Shown here piece by piece: positions 7,625 to 9,926 of a stretch of 9,926 nt of DNA. Below the pieces are notes generated by a model. That model was not told where the DNA came from, searched no databases, and worked only from the letters and a program-made list of their open reading frames with translations. The first letter of the stretch is position 1, and each line of letters begins with the position of its first letter. The translations under genes were made by a program, and so were the position numbers. The DNA is taken from contig DAIUBN010000116.1 of the NCBI GenBank assembly GCA_036846645.1, positions 1 through 9,926 on the forward strand, read 5' to 3'. Origin of the DNA: JAAYUD01 sp036846645. Its GTDB lineage: Bacteria; Bacteroidota; Bacteroidia; Bacteroidales; Bacteroidaceae.

Positions 7625-8809
7625 ATGGAGAAAACATGGAGATGGTTTGGTAAGAAAGATAAGATAACACTATCGATGCTTCGTCAGATTGGCGTAGAAG
7701 GTATTGTTACAGCTTTACACGATATTCCTAATGGAGAAGTATGGCTCCCGCAGCAGATAGCCGATATGAAACAATATATCGAGGCTGCCGGACTTCGTTG
7801 GTCGGTAGTAGAAAGTTTGCCGGTGAGTGAATCAATAAAATATGGTGGCGACGACCGCGATGAATTGATAGACAAATATATCATCAGCCTAGCAAATCTA
7901 GGTAAGGCTGGTGTTAAAACGATCTGCTACAACTTTATGCCGGTGCTCGACTGGGCCCGAACAGATTTGGAAAATCCCAACGGAGATGGCACTTCCAGCT
8001 TGTACTTCAATAAGGCACAATTCGCTTATTTCGATATTCATATTTTGAAACGGAAGAATGCTGAAGAAGATTATGATAAGGAGACATTGATAGAGGTAAG
8101 CGAGTTGAAGAAGAAAATGACTGCTGCCGATGATGACCGCCTCATCGATAATATCATTGTCCGCACTCAGGGCTTTGTCAATGGTAATATCACCGAAGGA
8201 GAATCCGAACCGGTAGTGAAGTTCCGCAAATTGCTCGACTTATATAAAGGAATAGACCGGGATATGCTTAGAGCCAATATGGTTTATTTCTTGAAGAAAA
8301 TTATGCCGGTGTGCGATGAATATGGAATTGGAATGTGTGTTCATCCCGACGATCCACCACTCCAAATATTGGGCCTTCCTCGCATTGTGACTTGCGATGC
8401 CGATATAGATTATTTCCTTCATGCAGTAGATAATCCTCATAATGGTTTAACTTTTTGTGCTGGTTCACTAAGTGCAGGAGCCCATAACAACGTACCTATA
8501 TTAGCACAGAAATATGCAACTCGAACTCACTTTGTTCATCTCCGTAGCACCGATGTTCAACCTAATGGGGACTTTAAAGAAGCTTCGCATCTGGCAGGGC
8601 GTGCTCATATCATCGACTTAGTGAGAATTTTCGAGAAAGTCAATCCTCGTCTCCCGATGCGAGTAGATCATGCTCCATTGATGTTGGGCGACGAGAAGAT
8701 GGGATATAATGCTGGATACTCATTTCATGGCCGAATGTTGGCTTTGGGACAGATGGAAGGTGTTATCGCAACAGTGCAACAAGAAATTGCAGAAGGTAGA
8801 TTAAAATAA
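7625..8809 (+). CDS. uxuA: D-mannonate dehydratase
   Basis: 394-residue cytoplasmic UxuA (EC 4.2.1.8), which removes water from D-mannonate to give 2-keto-3-deoxy-D-gluconate. The fold is a TIM barrel of the xylose-isomerase-like kind, not the enolase type. It opens with the family sequence KTWRWFGKKDKITL and GIVTALHDIPNGEVW. Candidate metal ligands are His240 in CVHPDDPP, Cys278 in FCAGSLSAGAHN, His305 in HFVHLRST and Asp348 in MRVDHAPL; the 27-residue distance between Cys278 and His305 fits my recollection of the Streptococcus suis enzyme (Cys237, His264). Length is typical. Ten bases separate it from uxaC and seven from the following reductase, so co-translation within one operon is likely. 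No damage or unusual composition is seen. Confidence 0.97.
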   Translation: MEKTWRWFGKKDKITLSMLRQIGVEGIVTALHDIPNGEVWLPQQIADMKQYIEAAGLRWSVVESLPVSESIKYGGDDRDELIDKYIISLANLGKAGVKTICYNFMPVLDWARTDLENPNGDGTSSLYFNKAQFAYFDIHILKRKNAEEDYDKETLIEVSELKKKMTAADDDRLIDNIIVRTQGFVNGNITEGESEPVVKFRKLLDLYKGIDRDMLRANMVYFLKKIMPVCDEYGIGMCVHPDDPPLQILGLPRIVTCDADIDYFLHAVDNPHNGLTFCAGSLSAGAHNNVPILAQKYATRTHFVHLRSTDVQPNGDFKEASHLAGRAHIIDLVRIFEKVNPRLPMRVDHAPLMLGDEKMGYNAGYSFHGRMLALGQMEGVIATVQQEIAEGRLK

Positions 8810-8816
8810 TAACAAC

Positions 8817-9629
8817 ATGAACGAACTATTTTCAATTAAAGATCAAGTTGTAGCTATCACCGGTGGAACCGGAGTGTTGGGTAGCTGCATTGCAGTATAT
8901 TTGGCAAAGCAAGGTGCAAAGGTTGTCGTAATGGGACGCCGTGAAGAAGCAGGCAAAGCCATTGTCGATTCTATTATTAAAGAAGGAGGAGAAGGAATGT
9001 TCCTCAAAACGGATGTCATGAATCCTTCGGTAGTAGAACAAAATGTCAATGATATTATCAATCGTTATGGTAAGGTCGATTCGCTGCTCAACGCTGCCGG
9101 TGGTAATATGAAAGGTGCGACGATCTCTCCCGATGGTACTTTCTTCGACGTCAAGATTGACGAGTTCGAGAAAGTGCTGAAAGTGAATCTTAGTGGCACG
9201 GTCATTCCTTCACAGGCTTTCCTCAAACCGATGGTCAAAGCGGGCAAAGGTGCTATTGTGAACTTCTCTTCCATGGCGGCCTTTCGTCCAATGACTAGGG
9301 TGCTGGGATATGCAGCAGCCAAAGCCGGCATCAGCAATTTCACGGCATTTCTTGCCAATGAGGTGGCAACGAAGTTTACCGAGAAGATTCGTGTCAACGC
9401 CATTGCTCCGGGATTCTTCCTGACAGAGCAGAATCGTTTGTTGTTGACTAATGAAGATGGCAGCCTTACTTTGAGAGGACAAGATGTAATCAGACAGACA
9501 CCATTCAAACGTTTCGGCAAACCCGAAGAACTTTGTGGTACGATACAATATTTAATTAGTGATGCCGCATCTTTTGTTACTGGCACAGTAGCTGTTGTGG
9601 ATGGCGGCTTCAACGTTTTTGCGATGTAA
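8817..9629 (+). CDS. uxuB: SDR-family D-fructuronate reductase (D-mannonate oxidoreductase)
   Basis: 270-residue classical short-chain dehydrogenase. The nucleotide-binding motif TGGTGVLG is at 15-22, NAAGG at 92-96, the conserved Asn at 124 in VNLSG, and the catalytic Ser152, Tyr165 and Lys169 (YAAAK) are all present; IRVNAIAPGFF (191-201) and the C-terminal VTGTVAVVDGGFNVF follow the family pattern. After the second beta strand the sequence is MGRREEAG, with no Asp at the usual NAD-selecting place, so NADP(H) use is possible. Between uxuA and kdgK its job is most likely reduction of D-fructuronate to D-mannonate (EC 1.1.1.57). E. coli UxuB is an unrelated long-chain mannitol dehydrogenase; SDR enzymes for this step are known, for example YjmF of Bacillus subtilis. 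The symbol therefore names the reaction, not homology to E. coli UxuB. The start at 8817 is 7 bases after uxuA and fits the family N-terminus. Confidence 0.9.
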   Translation: MNELFSIKDQVVAITGGTGVLGSCIAVYLAKQGAKVVVMGRREEAGKAIVDSIIKEGGEGMFLKTDVMNPSVVEQNVNDIINRYGKVDSLLNAAGGNMKGATISPDGTFFDVKIDEFEKVLKVNLSGTVIPSQAFLKPMVKAGKGAIVNFSSMAAFRPMTRVLGYAAAKAGISNFTAFLANEVATKFTEKIRVNAIAPGFFLTEQNRLLLTNEDGSLTLRGQDVIRQTPFKRFGKPEELCGTIQYLISDAASFVTGTVAVVDGGFNVFAM

Positions 9630-9644
9630 TTAAAAGAAATTGCA

Positions 9645-9926
9645 ATGAAAAGAATTATCACTTTAGGAGAAATCATGCTGCGCCTCTCACCTTCGGGCAG
9701 CAATAACAGATTCATTCAAGCCGATTCATTCGATGTGGTTTATGGTGGTGGCGAAGCTAATGTGGCAGTGAGCTGTGCCAACTATGGACACGAATCTTAC
9801 TTCGTGACCAAACTCCCTACTCACGAAATTGGTCAGGCTGCTGTCAATGCACTGAGAAGATATGGAGTAAATACATCATTTATCGCTAGAGGTGGCGACC
9901 GGGTCGGTATCTATTATTTGGAAACC
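9645..9926 (+). CDS. kdgK: 2-keto-3-deoxygluconate kinase, N-terminal fragment (3' end outside window)
   Basis: An ATG at 9645 opens a frame that runs to the window edge without a stop (94 codons visible). The translation starts MKRIITLGEIMLRLSP and contains YGGGEANVAVSCANYG (residues 34-49), the first signature of PfkB-family sugar kinases with the GGxxxNxA core, followed by TKLPTHEIGQAAVNALRRYG and a GVNTSFIA segment. LGEIMLRLSP with DSFDVVYGGGEANVA is the pattern of 2-keto-3-deoxygluconate kinases (EC 2.7.1.45), which phosphorylate KDG to KDPG. Its place directly after the glucuronate-to-KDG genes, with a 15-base gap, strengthens this over fructokinase or ribokinase. The ATP site and catalytic Asp lie outside the window. 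Confidence 0.9.
   Translation, partial: MKRIITLGEIMLRLSPSGSNNRFIQADSFDVVYGGGEANVAVSCANYGHESYFVTKLPTHEIGQAAVNALRRYGVNTSFIARGGDRVGIYYLET

Noticed and set aside
9210..9548. Second reverse-strand frame of 112 codons opposite the SDR gene
   Set aside because: Overlaps the other antisense frame and the SDR coding sequence; the translation has no recognisable motif.
9065..9715. Long reverse-strand open frame of 216 codons opposite the SDR gene and the start of kdgK
   Set aside because: The + strand frames are clear family members with intact motifs; the antisense translation has no recognisable domain and spans a gene boundary, so it is a by-product of codon composition.
1..9926. An undescribed defence, mobile or RNA-based system
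   Set aside because: All eight genes belong to well-known carbohydrate families, they fill almost the whole window, and no repeats, integrase, transposase, reverse transcriptase or structured non-coding stretch was seen.

Overview
The window is a tightly packed, single-strand segment of a bacterial glucuronoxylan utilisation locus, most likely from a member of the Bacteroidales (Bacteroides/Prevotella-like). The reasons are the moderately AT-rich coding sequence, the absence of Shine-Dalgarno-like purine runs before most starts, a TAnnTTTG-type promoter element in the longest intergenic gap, and the gene content itself (GH115, GH67 and an SGNH acetylesterase next to a complete glucuronate pathway). 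The genus cannot be fixed from the sequence alone.

Layout, all on the + strand. The first part is extracytoplasmic: the C-terminal end of a GH115 alpha-glucuronidase (cut by the left edge, ends at 730), a GH67 alpha-glucuronidase (743-2746) and a sialate O-acetylesterase-like SGNH esterase (2778-4712). The second part is import and catabolism: an ExuT-like major facilitator transporter (best start 4748, ends 6205), glucuronate isomerase UxaC (6211-7614), mannonate dehydratase UxuA (7625-8809), a short-chain dehydrogenase acting as fructuronate reductase (8817-9629), and the first 94 codons of a PfkB-family 2-keto-3-deoxygluconate kinase (from 9645, cut by the right edge). No gap exceeds about 35 bases, and I see no RNA genes, insertion sequences, CRISPR arrays or long repeats.

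How it works together (inference from well-known families): the esterase probably removes acetyl groups from xylan or xylo-oligosaccharides; GH115 removes (4-O-methyl-)glucuronic acid side chains from internal positions and GH67 from the terminal xylose of oligosaccharides; the transporter brings the free uronate into the cytoplasm; UxaC, the SDR and UxuA convert glucuronate to fructuronate, mannonate and 2-keto-3-deoxygluconate; the kinase makes KDPG for the Entner-Doudoroff aldolase, which presumably lies just outside the window. A candidate promoter at the boundary between the extracytoplasmic and the cytoplasmic halves (4689-4721) suggests that the catabolic half can be transcribed separately.

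This is a coherent and fairly ordinary accessory-metabolism locus. I found no undescribed system; the points worth a second look are the promoter that decides the exuT start, the 4-O-methyl problem, the inserted domain in the esterase, the extra segment in the transporter and the SDR replacement of the classical UxuB.
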